Shown: positions 10,271 through 22,982 of the stretch, piece after piece
Layout of the letters: the number at the start of each line of letters is the position of its first letter
Position numbering within the stretch: the first letter of the stretch is position 1
NCBI RefSeq assembly: GCF_047675955.1
Contig: NC_132909.1
Span: 40,413,931 to 40,477,930, forward strand
Source: Chlorocebus sabaeus
Taxonomy: Eukaryota; Chordata; Mammalia; Primates; Cercopithecidae
DNA length: 64,000 nt
Direction: 5' to 3'
Notes under the pieces: model-generated
Seen by the model: only the letters and a program-made list of their open reading frames with translations
Databases searched by the model: none
What the model was told of the DNA's origin: nothing
Translations under genes and position numbers: made by a program

Positions 10271-11500
10271 GCAGAATTAAAGAACCACAGGTAGATCACT
10301 ACCTGTTGACGACCTTTCTTCCAGAGATCACTGAACAAAAGATGATGGGGCCACAGGGGAAGAAAACTCTGTGTCTTCAGATCTGTCCACAGTCTTGACC
10401 TCCAATGTTAGATATGAAGAAAACAGATTAGCAAAATTATTTTGCTATTTCAACTTGGCCCTAAGTGTCAGGCTGTGGTTTTATGTTTTCTCCTGTGTGT
10501 GGGGAACTATGTAAGGACCAATCACATGCATACATGTCTATATGTGTTGCAGCATTACTCAACATTATCTTCAACACATCTAACTTTAAATCAGGGGAAA
10601 ATATTAGTATCTTTATGGAGCCCACTGTTAGAAGGTAACTAGTAACCAACCTGTCATTAAACCATGGCACGTATCTGCATTGGGTGCATGTATTAGTTAG
10701 CTATTGCAGCATAACCAGCCATCCAAAACTTATTAGGTCATAATTGAGATGGTCAGTCATTTAGGCTGGGCTCACTGGGGCCGTTCTTCTGGTCCCAGCT
10801 GAGTTCCTTCAGACATGTATCATCAGCTGCTTGTTGACTAGGCAGCTGTGCTTCTGGGGGTGATCTTCTGCTTCTGGGGATGAGCTTCTGCTTCTGGGGC
10901 TGTCAACAGAGGCACTTTGCTTCTCTCCCCTACTCCCCCATGTTATGTTATCCTCCAGCTGGCTAACATGTGCTTTGTTCGTGGAGATGGCAGCATTCTG
11001 AAAGAAAAACAGAAGTATTCAAGACCATTTGAGCCTAGCCCCCAAACTAGCACACGGTCATGTTCACAGGTTTCTACTGTCCTGAGGAAATAAGGTCAGC
11101 CGTATCTAGGGTTTGGAAAACAGATTCCATATCTCAATGGGAATAGCTGTAAAAGCACCTGGCAAAGGATATAGGAGGGATGAAAAATTACTACAATTTC
11201 TGCAATTAGTATCATTCTGCCTTTTTTGCATATGTGGTTTATACAACTCTTTCACATCAAGGAACTTGTCCAAAGACCCAAAAATACTAATTGGCTGGGC
11301 TGAACCTCAGGATAAATTCTGACTCCAAAGCTCACCCACCTCCACAGATCAAACTATATTACTAGAGTAACTGCTACAGACCCTTGAAATTCTGGAAAGT
11401 GACACTTCTGCAATAGAAGACAGATTTTTTTTTTTTTTTTTAAGATTTGTGCCCACATAGTACTGTTTATTATTGGAAATAATCCTGTCAAGAAATTGCA
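10271..11500. other. Unassigned DNA, part probably an old interspersed repeat
   Basis: The 10,690-11,100 part opens 'tattagttagctattgcagc', a start shared by common ancient mammalian repeats that I cannot name safely. It includes a short imperfect repeat of 'gatcttctgcttctgggg' type at 10,850-10,905. No gene seen. Confidence 0.4.
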
Positions 11501-11502
11501 GA

Positions 11503-11786
11503 AGCACATGGTGGCTCACACCTGTAATTTTAGCACTTTGGGATGCTGAGATGGGAGAATAACTTGAGCTCAGCAGTTCAACTGCAGCCTGGGCGACATA
11601 GTAAGATCCTGTCTTCATGAAAAAAAATCAGCCAAGCATGATGTTGCGTGCCTGTAGTCCGAGGTACTCAGTGACTAGGGCAGGAGGATGGCTTGAGTAT
11701 GGAAGGCAAAAGCTGCAGTAAGCCATAACTGATTACACCACTACACTCCAGCCTGGGTGACAGAGTGAGACCCCATCTCAAAAACA
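11503..11786 (+). mobile_element. Old Alu (AluJ-like)
   Basis: A strongly diverged two-arm Alu with a short tail. Many CpG positions are decayed, consistent with the oldest Alu class. Confidence 0.88.
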
Positions 11787-13510
11787 TTGTAGAAACATTT
11801 TGAAAGGACATAGAATAATTTGGAAAAATAGCTGAGGGATGAGTTTCGAAAATCAAAGCCCAACAATAGATTATTCATTTTTGATTAGAGAATAAATCTG
11901 AAAACTTCTAAAAGAAAAACAACTTTAGATAAACTAAATTTAACAGAGTTTTATTGGGCAAAGAGGGATTTGCAAATTGAGTAGCCTGTGGATCCAAAGT
12001 AGCCTCTGAAAGACTCCAGCATGGTCACATGATGGTGAAAGATTTATGGACAGAAGCAGCCACGTGACATCAGAAAATGGAAATGAAATACAGGAACAGC
12101 TAGATTGATTACAGCTTGGGATTTTCCTTATTTAAACATGGTTTGAACATTTGACATCCTTTTGTTGGTCAAAACACAGTGGTTGGTACAAAAATGAGTA
12201 CAGTCTATTTACACATTCAGTTAAGTTTCAGTTTACTATGTAAACAAAACAAAACAACAAAACATATTGACCAAACTTAAATGTGAAAGGGGGTAGCTAA
12301 TTTAGAGTATAATTAAACAACTTCTCCTTTTTTGATCATCTTCTCAATTTTGATAGACCAAAACTTTAGACATTGATAACACTGTGTCAAAATCAAAAAT
12401 GCACCTGGTCTCAGATGCCACTGTGAAACAGCAGAACTGTGGGTTTTGTAAAGTGGAATCAAGAAATTCAGGTTATTATTTTATTATTATTTTTAAAGGT
12501 TTGAGCAGAAGGAAACTCCTTGTGTTGAAATCTGCTGTTTACAGAAGAAAAACAAAAACTGGCCTGTATTAGAATCTACCTATTTCCTTAAATTTTCAGT
12601 TTGATTATGTCACAGTTAGCATGAGTGACTCATTTTGGTTTGTTTTTTTCTGTTTGGACCTAGTGCACAAGCTCAGTCCAGAATGATGTCCTCTAATAAT
12701 TTTGTTCAAAAAATTGTCAACAGTGCACAGTGTATCCAAAACTCAGGGCCTTAGTATCACTCTGTTTCCATTATTTAGGGTCTTTGTTCTTATATCATTC
12801 ACAGGTTATGGTTTCATCATAGTCACATATGTCTTTGAGTTTCTGTCATTCCAGTTAAGGAGCGAAAATTTGATATTCTACAGATGACTGCATGCAAACA
12901 TTTACAAATTTTGAGAGAATGCAGTGCAGCAGACAGACTACTATTTTGACTATCAGGAGGATAATACCAAGTTTGAAACATGGTTTTTAGGAAGGGTTCT
13001 CATGAACCATCAACATTAAATAGATCAAATAATTAGTTATAGTCTACTTATTTTAATCAAACAGCCTGTTCATTAATCCCCTGCAGCTGCGTCTCTGTAA
13101 TACCCAATACATTTCTCCATGTGCAACTACAAGTATTGGCAAATGCAGACACTTCTCTGTTTATACAGTAAGTAATCCAAAGAAATTCTATTATTCAGCC
13201 AACTTTAGTAAAAACTGTAAAGTCTACTGTGTAACTATAGCCTTTACAGTGTAATCTGCTATAAAGCCCTATGATAGGGGATAAATTTCTAACCATTGCC
13301 TCATTTACTCTAAATCAGGGGGAAAAAAAGACCTATCAAAGGATGCCCATTTAGAAAAGTAACGGCATCCTGACAATGCTCTTTAACCTATTTTGAATAA
13401 GTTCTCTTTAACTTGTGAAACAGGTTAAGAGCAGTGGACATACATTCTGGTTCTGATATTACGAGACAACAAATGTCCCACAAAAATTTCTCATCCACAC
13501 TGGCCTTCCA

Positions 13511-13816
13511 TTTTTTTTTTTTTCTTTTCTATTTTTTGAGACAAAGTCTCACTCTGTAACCCAGGCTGGAGTGTGGTGGTGTGATTTCAGCTCACTGCAA
13601 CTTCTGCCTCCCGGGTTAAAGCGATTCTCATGTCTCAGCCTCCTGAATAGCTGGGATTACCGGAGTGCACCACCACACTACCTAATTTTTGTATTTTTAG
13701 CAAAGACGGGGTTTCACTAGTTGGTCAGGCTGGTCTCGAACTTCTGACCTCATGATCTGCCTGCCTCAGCCTCCCAAAGTGCTGGGGATTACAGGCGTGA
13801 GCCACCGTGCCTGGCC
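13511..13816 (-). mobile_element. Alu (minus)
   Basis: T-rich start, both Alu arms in reverse, ending 'gagccaccgtgcctggcc'. Confidence 0.95.
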
Positions 13817-14503
13817 TGCCTTTCATTTTTTTACGTATAAAAGATGTTATGTTTTTGCATATATGTTGGCTGCAAAATTTTCTACATATATGTATAGCCA
13901 AAGAGTGTACACAAAAGATGCTTTTCAAATTTCTATTGCTTGCAGAGCCATAAACAGACTTAACTAAGAGTATCACGATAGCAAATGTGTCTTGATTTTT
14001 GATCTTATAAAAAAAGCTATCTACATAAAGGTGTCCATCTGCTTTTTAGGAGAAACCTTTCTGGTTAGCTTTACTTTAAGATCTCCTATGGGTTTACAAT
14101 TAAAGAGTTTAGAGGGGCCCTTCTAAGTTGTGAGATTGTCAACCCAGTGCTCAAAGTCTTGAAGTATTGCTTCAGTGTAGATGGCAGGCAGACTCAATCT
14201 CTGGGTTCTAGATAAAAAAGGGTTTTAGTGCGCTCAGTCAGTAGACTATTAAGGCTTTCATATGCTTTGTCATAATGCATTAAAGCTTTGTTGAATTTAG
14301 TAATATTAGACTTCAGTAGCAGAAGATACATGAGGTTCTCTTAGGTGCATAGGCCTTTCAATTACTATTTTTAAATGACCAACATATTTTTTCCACTCTA
14401 AATGGATCTGATATGTCATCAATCTGCAATTACAAAAGCAATCCAGTCAATTTAGTTGGCTTTGCTCAATACTACTGTATCTATAATATCTTCTCTCTCT
14501 CTC

Positions 14504-14804
14504 TTTTTTTTTTTTTTTTTTTTTGAGATAGTCTTGTTCTGTCACCAAGCTGGCGTGCAGTGGCGCGATGTCGGCTCACTGAAACCTCTGCCTCCTGGGT
14601 TCCAGCAATTCTCCTGCCTCAGCCTCCCAAGTAACTGGAACTAGAGGCATGCACCACCATGCCCGGCTAATTTTTTGTATTTTTTAGTAGAGACGGGGTT
14701 TCACCATGCTGGTGAGGCTGGTCTCAAACTCCCGACCTCAAGTGTTCCACCTACCTCGGCCTCCCAAAGTGCTGGGATTACAGCTGTGAGCCACCACACC
14801 CAGA
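14504..14804 (-). mobile_element. Alu (minus)
   Basis: A T20 run preceded by a CT-rich stretch, then a full reverse Alu ending 'gagccaccacacccag'. Confidence 0.95.
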
Positions 14805-15702
14805 CTATCTTGTTTAACAGTTTTAGAACTTATCTAGAGAAATAAGTATCTTTATCATTGAAGATATTTTCAGAAATGTTCCATGAGAAAACAGATATCC
14901 TAATATCCTTTAAGTTACTGTTATAACATCAACCCTCTCGAATGAGAAAACTTTTATACAAGAAAGCATGCATTAAAAATGGCAAAAAAAAAAAAAAAAT
15001 TCTGCATAAATGTTTAAATGGCTCATCAGGTAACAGAAATGTGGGATTATATGTCTGACAAAAAAAAATTGGTATTAATCTGTTTTAGTAATTTAGAAGG
15101 GTCACCACATACAAACAGACACACACTTAATTTATACTTAATTTAGATTATTTTATCTCTTCTGTGGTGAGTAATGGAATGCAGAGCTGTTAATAATGGA
15201 AGCTTTAAGAAGTCAGGAATGAACAAGTGGCTGTTGGCTATCTGGATTCTCCAAGAGTCCACATTTAACATTAAATCTGTCCTCTTAAATACCAGATTTG
15301 TTTCTCCAATTTAGGTGCATAGCACTGATGACTAAGGGGTTTTCATAGGTGATTTGACTTAGGCCACAGAGTTAATTCAAACGGCATGTCTAAAAAATTT
15401 CAGTACTGGCTGATTTAACATAATATGTGGCAGAATATTTTTCTAATATTTAATTATCTTTGTTTTGCTTGGGTTAGCAGTTTTATGAGACTCAATCTCT
15501 TCATTAGGATTCTCACAATCCTTACCCAGTCCAAACAATAAAATCCCAAACTGATCAGAAACCTATACTTGACTTTACTCATATTTTCATAAACCTCCTT
15601 AAAGACACAATACTTTACAATTTCGCAAGCTTTTGGAGTTTTGAGAAACTACATTAGAATTAGACCATTAACTATGGAAATGACTTAAAATGGTTATAAA
15701 GA

Positions 15703-16011
15703 GGCTGGGCACAGTGGCTCATGCCTGTAATCCCAGTACTTTGGGAGGCCAAGGTGGGTAGATCACCCTAGGTCAGAAGTTCGAGACCATCCAGCCTGAT
15801 CAACATGGTGAAACCTCTTCTCTATTAAAAATACAAAAATTAGCCAGGCATGGTGGTGCATGCCTGTAATGTCAGTTACTTTGGAGGCTGAGGCAGAAGA
15901 ATCACTTGAACCTGGGAGGCGGAGGTTGCAATGAGACAAGATCACACCATTGCACTCTAGACTGGGCAACAACAGTGAAACTCCATCTTAAAAAAAAAAA
16001 AAAAAAAAAAA
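15703..16011 (+). mobile_element. Alu with 11-bp target-site duplication
   Basis: A complete Alu with a 22-base A-tail. ggttataaaga flanks it at 15,692-15,702 and 16,012-16,022. Confidence 0.96.
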
Positions 16012-16138
16012 GGTTATAAAGAAACAAATAAAAATAAATGGATTGTATCTTCAGCCTACAATTATTTATCCTAATAACCATAATTATGACAATTAGCATA
16101 TAATCAGATATATTAGATTTTTAGAAATTTCATACATT

Positions 16139-16735
16139 GGCCAGGCGCGGTGGCTCGCGTCTATAATCCTAGCAGTTTGGGAGGTCAAGGCGGGTGGATC
16201 ACAAGGTCAAAATATCAAGACCATCCTGGCCAACATGGTGAAACCCCATCTCTACTAAAAATACAAAAATTAGGCTGGGTGCAGTGGCTCACACCTGTAA
16301 TCACAGGACTTGGGGAGCCCGAGGCAGGCTCAAGAGTTCAAAACCAGGTCAGGACAGGAGTTCATCAGCCTGACCAACATGGTGAAACCCCATCTCTACT
16401 ACAAATACAAAAATTATCTGGGTGTGGTACCATGGGCCTGTAATCCCAGCTACTCGGGAGGCTGAGGCAGGAGAATCACTTGAACCCTGGAAGCAGAGGT
16501 TGCAGTGAGCCAAGATCTCACAACTGTACTCCAGCCTGGGTGACAGATGGAGACTCCGTCTCAAAAAGAAAGAAAAAAAAATTAGCTAGGTGTGGTGGCG
16601 TGTGCCTGTAGTCCCAGCTACTTGGGAGACTGAGGCAGGAGAATCGCTTGAACTGAGGCGGAGGTTGCAGTGAGCAAAGATTGTACCACTGCACTCCAGC
16701 CTGGCGACAGAGCAAGACTCTGTCTCAAAAGAAAA
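16139..16735 (+). mobile_element. Alu split by a second Alu (outer element)
   Basis: The left part lies at 16,139-16,273 and the remainder at 16,583-16,735. The outer target-site duplication agaaatttcatacatt occurs at 16,123-16,138 and 16,736-16,751, proving the two halves are one insertion. Confidence 0.96.
16274..16582 (+). mobile_element. Alu nested in the linker of another Alu (inner element)
   Basis: A complete same-strand Alu inserted at the A-rich linker of the outer element, with aaaaattag repeated at both edges. Its left arm has a rearranged stretch around 16,325-16,365, where 'caggagttca'-type sequence is partly repeated. Confidence 0.93.
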
Positions 16736-16931
16736 AGAAATTTCATACATTATGAAATGAACTTTAATAACATGTATTAAAATATTAAGTTGAAGACCAA
16801 ACATTTTTGACAATGCTTTCCATGTAATTCAACACAAAAAATAATTCTATTTATTATTCTTTTATGTGCTGCATTGGCATTGGTGCTCTATAGCATCCAA
16901 AAGTTAGGGGTCAAAAAAGACACAATTTTTC

Positions 16932-17208
16932 AGCTGGGTGCTGTGGCTCATGCCTATAATCCCAGCACTTAATGGGAGGTAGAGACAGGTAGATCACCTG
17001 AAGTCAGGAGTTCGAGACCAGCCTGGCCAACATGGCAAAACCCCGTCTCTACTAAAAATACAAAAATTAGCCAGGCATGGTGGTGCACACCTGTAATCCC
17101 AGCTACTTGGGAGGCTGAGACAGGAGAATTGCTTGAACCTGGGAGGCAGAGGTTGCAGTAAGATTGGACCACCGTGCTCCAGCCAGGGCAATAGAAAAAA
17201 AAAAAAAG
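16932..17208 (+). mobile_element. Alu
   Basis: A two-arm Alu with a slightly shortened right arm and A-tail. The flanks 'gacacaattttt' and 'gagacaatttgt' look like its target-site duplication. Confidence 0.93.
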
Positions 17209-18338
17209 AGAGACAATTTGTAAGCTAAAATTTGATTTAGAAAAGCCTGTCAAATACGTCAAAGGATTAAAATAGTTTGTTGATATGTGTAGGCTATTTA
17301 TGATTTTCAACACTTACTAAAACTACTGTGCCTAAAACAATCTCTTACTTTGAATTCAAGTGACTATAGATGGATCTGCTAAGAAGACATTTTATTCTGT
17401 TGTAATTTAGCAAAGTATTTGAGTACATCTTGAAGTTGTCTTTTGATTTTTACAATGGCGGTGTTGGTTTTCAAGATCCCAAAGTCAGAAGCAGCCATGG
17501 GGCAAATCTCAGCAGCACATATGGAAATCACACACAGTGAATCCATCCCTCACCCTGAACAAATTGTTCTCATCCCAGACTGCATGTAAAAAATCACTTG
17601 GGGCAGGGCGGAGAGGGGTGGGGTGGTGTTAAAAAAATCCCCTAGGCACAAGTTGCCACACCCTAATTAAATCAGAATTGCTTGAGTTGAACCTGAGTAA
17701 CAGTGTGATTTTAATCTGTATAGGTGATGACAGAGTGCAGCCAAGCTTAAATGCCACCACTGTAAATTAACATTTTTTAGTGACCTAATTGTAAATTATT
17801 TCTCAAATGAATGTAAAAATGTTTGCTGCTAAGTCATGGCCTTTTAGTCTAACCAGTATTACTAAACTATTCTTCTTCACTGAACCAATCTTGCTGTTGG
17901 TTTTGTGCCTTAATCAACCCAGTTCCATATACACTGAGTACCCACTGAGTAAGGCACTGTGCTAGGTGCCTCAGCATTGGCAATCATTGCTGTGAGGGAA
18001 ATTTTTCTGGAAAAAACAAACAACAACAACAAAAAATTGCATTCTCTTAAAATGAAAAACATACCATGAACCAGACTGAGGTAAAAATAAAAAGACCTAC
18101 AGTTTCACCCAAGGGGTAGGGCTGTAATACTCCCCTTGGAATATTACAATCTGCATGATCATGTCCTGTGTTCCACCATAAACAAACCAAAAAATGCTGC
18201 CATTATTCTGAGGTAGAGTTAGCATTTTGGGCAAATATGTACTATGTACTTTTTGTTGATATAAAACATGCATAGAGAAATATATGTGGAAAGCATTCAT
18301 TCATGCAAAGCTTAATGAATTCTTACCAAGTAATACAC
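17209..18338. other. Unassigned DNA with ancient repeat fragments
   Basis: The segment 17,570-17,745 ('aatcacttggggcag' to 'gtgcagccaagctt') resembles a hAT-Charlie MER-type element. The stretch 17,930-17,985 ('aaggcactgtgctaggtgcc') resembles MIR/L2. Both are short and diverged. The rest is unassigned, with no gene. Confidence 0.4.
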
Positions 18339-18339
18339 T

Positions 18340-18578
18340 GCCTGTAATCCCAGCACTTTGGAAGGCCAAAAAGGGCAAATTGCTTGAGTTCAAGAATTCG
18401 AGACCAGCCTGGGCAACATGGCAAGACCCTGTCTCTACTTTAAAAAAATAACAAAAAACAGAGCTATGGTGGTTTTTGTTTTGTTGTTGTTGTTGTTGTT
18501 GTTGTTTGGTATTTTTTAAAAGTAGAGAGAGGATCTCACCAGAGGGTCCAGGATACTTGGAAGTCTGAGGTGGGAGTC
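18340..18578 (+). mobile_element. Rearranged Alu fragment with (GTT)n insertion
   Basis: Left-arm Alu sequence to about 18,440, then T/G-rich sequence with about 8 GTT copies (18,482-18,507), then a fragment of right-arm Alu (18,545-18,578). The head and tail are missing. Confidence 0.75.
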
Positions 18579-18599
18579 ATAAGTCTTATTAAAAAAACA

Positions 18600-18909
18600 G
18601 GCCGGGTGTGGTGGCTCACACCTGTAATCTCAGCACTTTGTAAAGTCAAGGCCGGCAGATTAAAAGGTCAGAGGTTTGAGACCAGCCTGGCCAACATGGT
18701 GAAACCCCATCTCTACTAAAAGTACAAAAATTAGCTGGGCATGGTGGCACACACCTGTGGTCCCAGCTACTCAGGAGGCTGAGATAGGAGAATCACTCGA
18801 ACCCAGGATGTGGAGGTTGTAGTGAGCCTAAGCCATATCATTGCACTCCAGCCTGGGTGACAGAGCAAGATTCCATCTCAAAAAATATATATATAGAGAG
18901 AGAGAGAGA
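18600..18909 (+). mobile_element. Alu with AT/AG microsatellite tail
   Basis: A complete Alu starting 'ggccgggtgtggtggctc' after 'aaaaaaaca'. The tail passes into (AT)n and (AG)n at 18,886-18,909. Confidence 0.95.
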
Positions 18910-19601
18910 AAATGGTATTTATAAATATTTGGATGCAGATACTTTGAGGCTGTGTAAATACACTGTTTCTCCTTTAACTGTAACCCATAATTTCTGCATT
19001 CCCCAACAAATCTTGTCAACAGTAATTACTGTGGTGTCCTACTGATTTCCTATATTGCATTATCCATCTACAATGATTAGTACTTGGAATTCTGTAGATT
19101 TTTTTCTTTCTATGTTTTCCTGTCCAATATTTAAAAAATCAATATTTTTAATGGACTCATAGACATTTCTTTTATTCAAAGTGTTATAATCGAAGGCTAT
19201 GATTATTTATTTTGTTTCTCACATTGTTCCAGCTTGGGCTGCCAGAAAGTCTTTCAGAATGGCTTCATTTGACATGTCTTCTTCTGTTGTTCATAAAGTA
19301 CTTTTAACTTTCTGGCTTCACAAGATACTCTACCTTAACTTGGATTTTCCATTCCAGTGCTAGACTTACCTATTTTTACAATAGTGTTATTCCCCTTATT
19401 GAGGAATAGTACTTAGAAACCATAATATGAAAGCTGGGTATGCTCGTTAATACTGGGGTGTCACAGCTTCTGAAACCTTTCAGCAGACAGAATTTGGCAA
19501 TGTACTTACCAATATACACTCATGTATGAATAAATCTCTTTTTCTCTGTCTCTCTCTAGATGAAGATATTATGAAACATGCATTTATCCAAATATTCCTA
19601 G

Positions 19602-19880
19602 TGGGGATGGTTGCTCATGCTTGTAATCCCAGCACTATGGGAGGCCAAAGCAGGTGGATTGTTTGAAGCCAGGATTTTGAAACTAGCCTGGCCAACATGG
19701 TGAAACCCCATCATTACTAAAATTCAAAAATTAGGTAAGTTGGTACACACCTGTAATTCTAGCTACTCAGGAGGCTCAAACATGAAAATCCCTTGAATCT
19801 GGGAGGTGGAGGCTTCAGAGAGCCAGGAATGCACCACTGCACTACGGGGTGACAATGACTCTGTCTCAAAAACAAAAACA
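19602..19880 (+). mobile_element. Diverged Alu
   Basis: Both arms are recognisable, with several deletions and a (CAAAAA)-type tail at 19,867-19,880. Confidence 0.9.
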
Positions 19881-20146
19881 AGTGCAACTCCAGTCCAGCA
19901 TCATGTCACTTATTCTAAAATTCTCCCTTTATTGCTAACATTTTTCAAGTTCAAAAAACAGGCAATAATTACTACATGTGTGTGAGTATATGACAACATA
20001 TAGTTTTAAAAATTGCTAATTCATATGCTTATGAAGAAACAACACCAACAAGAATACAGTTTGTGTATTGTTTTTGACTCTTGCAGTATTCAATCAAAAC
20101 ATTGTTTTTCAAAGTGATATAAATTAAGACCTTTCATTCCAACCTT

Positions 20147-20440
20147 TTTTTTTTTTTTGAGACGGAGTTCTCGCTCTTGTGGCCCAGGCTGCAGTGCAAT
20201 GGCACGATCTTGGCTCTTCATAACGTATGTCTCCAGGTTCAAGTGATTCTCCTGCCTCAGCCTCCCGAGGAGCTGGGAATACAGGCATGCGCCACCACAC
20301 CTGGCTAATTTTGTATTTTTTGTAGAGTCAGGGTTTCTCCATGTTGGTCAGGCTGATCTCAAATCCTCAACCTCAGGTGATCCACCCACCTCGGCCTTCC
20401 AAAGTGCTGAGATTACAGGCATGAGCAACTGTGCCGGCCT
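20147..20440 (-). mobile_element. Alu (minus) with 12-bp target-site duplication
   Basis: A full reverse Alu. cattccaacctt repeats at 20,135-20,146 and 20,441-20,452. Confidence 0.96.
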
Positions 20441-20694
20441 CATTCCAACCTTCTTTAATAGGGTTAGGTAATACATTTCTATTAGGTTAAGCTCTTTTTA
20501 AAATTTTCTACATTGTATCTAAATATACTCCAAATCATGTTTTCTTGTTTTGTTTTGTGTTGTTTTGCAGAGAGGAAAATTTATTCTCTGTGATGTTCAG
20601 TTTCATAAGATTTGACAGCTGTCTAGAGTCACATACCCATCTTCAGAGTACCACACAGAACTGTTTCATTGTCCTAACTACTACTACTTTTTGT

Positions 20695-20832
20695 TCGCCT
20701 TTCTCCTCCTTCTCTTCCTCCTGCTTCTCCCTCGTCCTCCTCCTCTTTTTTTCTTCTGCTTCCTTTTCTCCTTCTCCTCCTTCTATTTCTCCTTCTCCCC
20801 TTCTCCTTCTCCTTCTGCTTTCTTCTTCTTTT
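20695..20832. repeat. Pyrimidine-rich (CTTCTC)n tract
   Basis: About 135 bp of CTT/CTC repeats on the plus strand, adjoining an Alu fragment and probably derived from its tail. Confidence 0.9.
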
Positions 20833-20946
20833 TTAGGAAGGTCTTGTAATATTGCTCAGGCTGCTCTTAAAATCCCTGGCTCAAACAACTCTCTCACCTC
20901 AGCCTCCCAACATCCTGAGATTATAGGTTTGAGCCATCAAGGCTAG
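20833..20946 (-). mobile_element. Old Alu monomer fragment (minus)
   Basis: Reverse free-monomer or AluJ-like sequence, with 'cacctcagcctcccaac' and 'attataggtttgagcca' cores. Confidence 0.7.
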
Positions 20947-21569
20947 CTTGATTATAATCAATCTCTATAACTTTCTTTATCTACAATGCCATATAATTGG
21001 ATCATATGATATGTAGCCTTTTGGATCTTACTTCCTTCACTGGAAGAAATGCATTTCTGACTCATGCATACTGTGATGTGGATCAATAATTTGTTTTATG
21101 TTGTTGATACTGACAACTAGGATTCTGTTTTATGGATGCACCACAGTTTATTTATTCAACTGCTGAAAAGCATCTGGTTTATATTTAGCTTTTTGCAATT
21201 AAAAATAAAGTTAGCAATACACAGCCACAAAAAGTTTTCATTTCAACATTAGTTTTCACTTTGCTTTAGTAATGACCTAGGAGTGGACATCCTGGTAACA
21301 TGTAAATATATATATATAACATTACAATAAACTACTAAATTGTTTTCCAAAGTTACTGTATCATTTTACGTTTCTAGTTTTAATTGCTCTAAATCCTCAC
21401 CAGCACTAAGTCCTTGCAATTTTTCTTTGCATGGTTGCCATTCTCATAATTGTGTGCTCTCACTGAGACATATGCTTTTTTTCCCCCCTTTTTCTGCTGG
21501 AAAGCCCAATTTATATAATCCATGTAGAAAGAAATGTATAAAATATTGTTGTAGAATATATTGGGTTCT

Positions 21570-21844
21570 GGCCAGATACTGTGGCTCCCACCTGTAATCC
21601 CAGCACTTTGGAGGCTGACCGTGGGTGGATCCCAAGGTCAGGTGTTCATGAGCAGCCTGGCCAAGATGGCTAAATCCTGTCTCTACTGAAAATACAAAAA
21701 TTAGCAGGGCATGGTGGCAGGCGCCTGTAATCCCAGCTACTCAAGAGGCTGAGGCAGAGAATTGCTTGAACCTGGAAGGTGGAGGATGCAGTGAGCCGAG
21801 ATTGTGCCACTGCACTCCAGCCTGGGTGACAGAGCGAGACTCCA

Positions 21845-21887
<43 letters not shown>
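21570..21887 (+). mobile_element. Alu with 40-base A-tail
   Basis: A complete Alu ending in an uninterrupted run of about 40 A at 21,848-21,887, among the longest homopolymers in the window. Confidence 0.96.
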
Positions 21888-21892
<5 letters not shown>

Positions 21893-22674
21893 ACAGGACT
21901 GAGTTGTTTGCAACATAGACTTTACTCCTGTACTTGCCCTGATTATCTGCATAAGGTAGAGCAAAAATGACTATCTCTACATAGGTCTCTTAGATTGGCT
22001 TTGATGGAAATCTAGTCCACAAGGAATAAGACCTTCTAAAGCTGAGGCACAGCCATGTGTTTGTATCCTCAAATACCTGTGAGCTGGGTAATCCTTTCCT
22101 CTTAAGGTCCCAAGATAAACTTGGAGCTCTTAAGCCTGTTAAAAAGTGATATTTTTCACTGGCCACAGGTCAGGAAGGCTGTACAGAGACTGTGTAGACA
22201 AGAATATGAGGGTAGTTTTTTTCAAGGGATTTTTATCATCTCTGCAAGTCAAGCTTGACTCTTTAAAGGGAAGCGTACCCTTTCAGTCAAAGTCTTAGTT
22301 AAAATAAACAAACAAACAAAAAACAGTTTCTCCAATTGCATCCTGTTGCTAAAGAAAATGGATTCTTATTGCACTCATACAAACAACTATATTGCCATAA
22401 GAATACTCACAGATAGTTTCCAAATTCTAGAGGAAACAGGCAGAGAAAAACAAACATATTACAAATTTTGTTCATAGGAGTATACTTTACTCAATTATTG
22501 AAGCCCAAAAATAGTTAAAAACAAGTGTCTTTGACTCTAAAAAATGAAACAAGAATCAGCAATATACCAAGTAAAAGTCAAAAAGGTTGCTTTAGTTTTC
22601 TGAGTTCAGTTCACTTAGTTAACTCATGTTTTGCTTGATATTCCTGAACATTTTAGCTCCTCATGAGTCCTGTG
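21888..22674. other. Unassigned DNA
   Basis: About 790 bp with no Alu, L1 or gene. Possibly old ERV-derived, but no motif supports that firmly. Confidence 0.4.
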
Positions 22675-22676
22675 CT

Positions 22677-22982
22677 TTTTTTTGTTTGTTTGTTTTTGTT
22701 TTTGTTTTTGTTTTTGAGACAGAGTCTCTCTGTTGCCCAGGCTGGAGTGCAGTGGCGCGATCTCAGCTCACTGCAACCTCTGCCTCCCAGGTTTGCCTCA
22801 GCCTCCGGAGCAGCTGAGACTAGAGGTGCCAGCCACCATGCCCAGCTAATTTCTTGTATTTTTAGTACAGACTGGGTTTCACCGTGTTAGCCAGGATGGT
22901 CTTGATCTCCTGAACTCGTGATCCACCTGCCTTAGCCTCCCAAAGTGCTGGGATTACAGGCCTGAACCACCAAACCCGGCCC
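22677..22982 (-). mobile_element. Alu (minus), AluY-like, with (GTTT)n tail
   Basis: The tail reads as GTTT/GTTTTT repeats. The body has 'gtgttagccaggatgg'. The flanks 'tgagtcctgtgctttttt' and 'tgaatcctgtcctttttt' are the target-site duplication. Confidence 0.94.

Larger units (their letters stand above)
11920..15690 (-). mobile_element. Probable eroded endogenous-retrovirus-derived DNA (ERV1-like)
   Basis: The stretch at 11,925-12,260 ('aacagagttttattgggcaa' on) resembles an ERV1 LTR in antisense. The AT-rich sequence after it (12,300-13,505 and 13,820-14,500, then 14,805-15,690) could be eroded internal sequence. No gag, pol or env motif or long frame is visible, so the assignment rests on sequence texture and is weak. 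Two Alus interrupt it. Confidence 0.3.
19040..21475 (-). mobile_element. Ancient LINE-1 (L1M/L1ME-type) remnant, minus strand
   Basis: Two parts are recognisable. The segment 19,200-19,500 ('cacattgttccagcttggg', 'ctttctggcttcacaagat', 'tactggggtgtcac') matches the older L1M/L1ME 3' region. The segment 20,950-21,475 ('gtatggatgcaccacag'-like, 'gacctaggagtgga', 'aattgttttccaaagt') matches reverse-strand L1M ORF2/3' sequence. Alus at 19.6, 20.1 and 20.8 kb interrupt it. The two parts may be separate insertions. Confidence 0.65.

Noticed and set aside
9997..10338. 113-codon minus-strand Ser/Leu/Phe/Pro-rich frame
   Set aside because: It translates the purine microsatellite on the opposite strand.
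20545..20946. 133-codon plus-strand frame
   Set aside because: Composed of a CTTCTC repeat and an Alu fragment.
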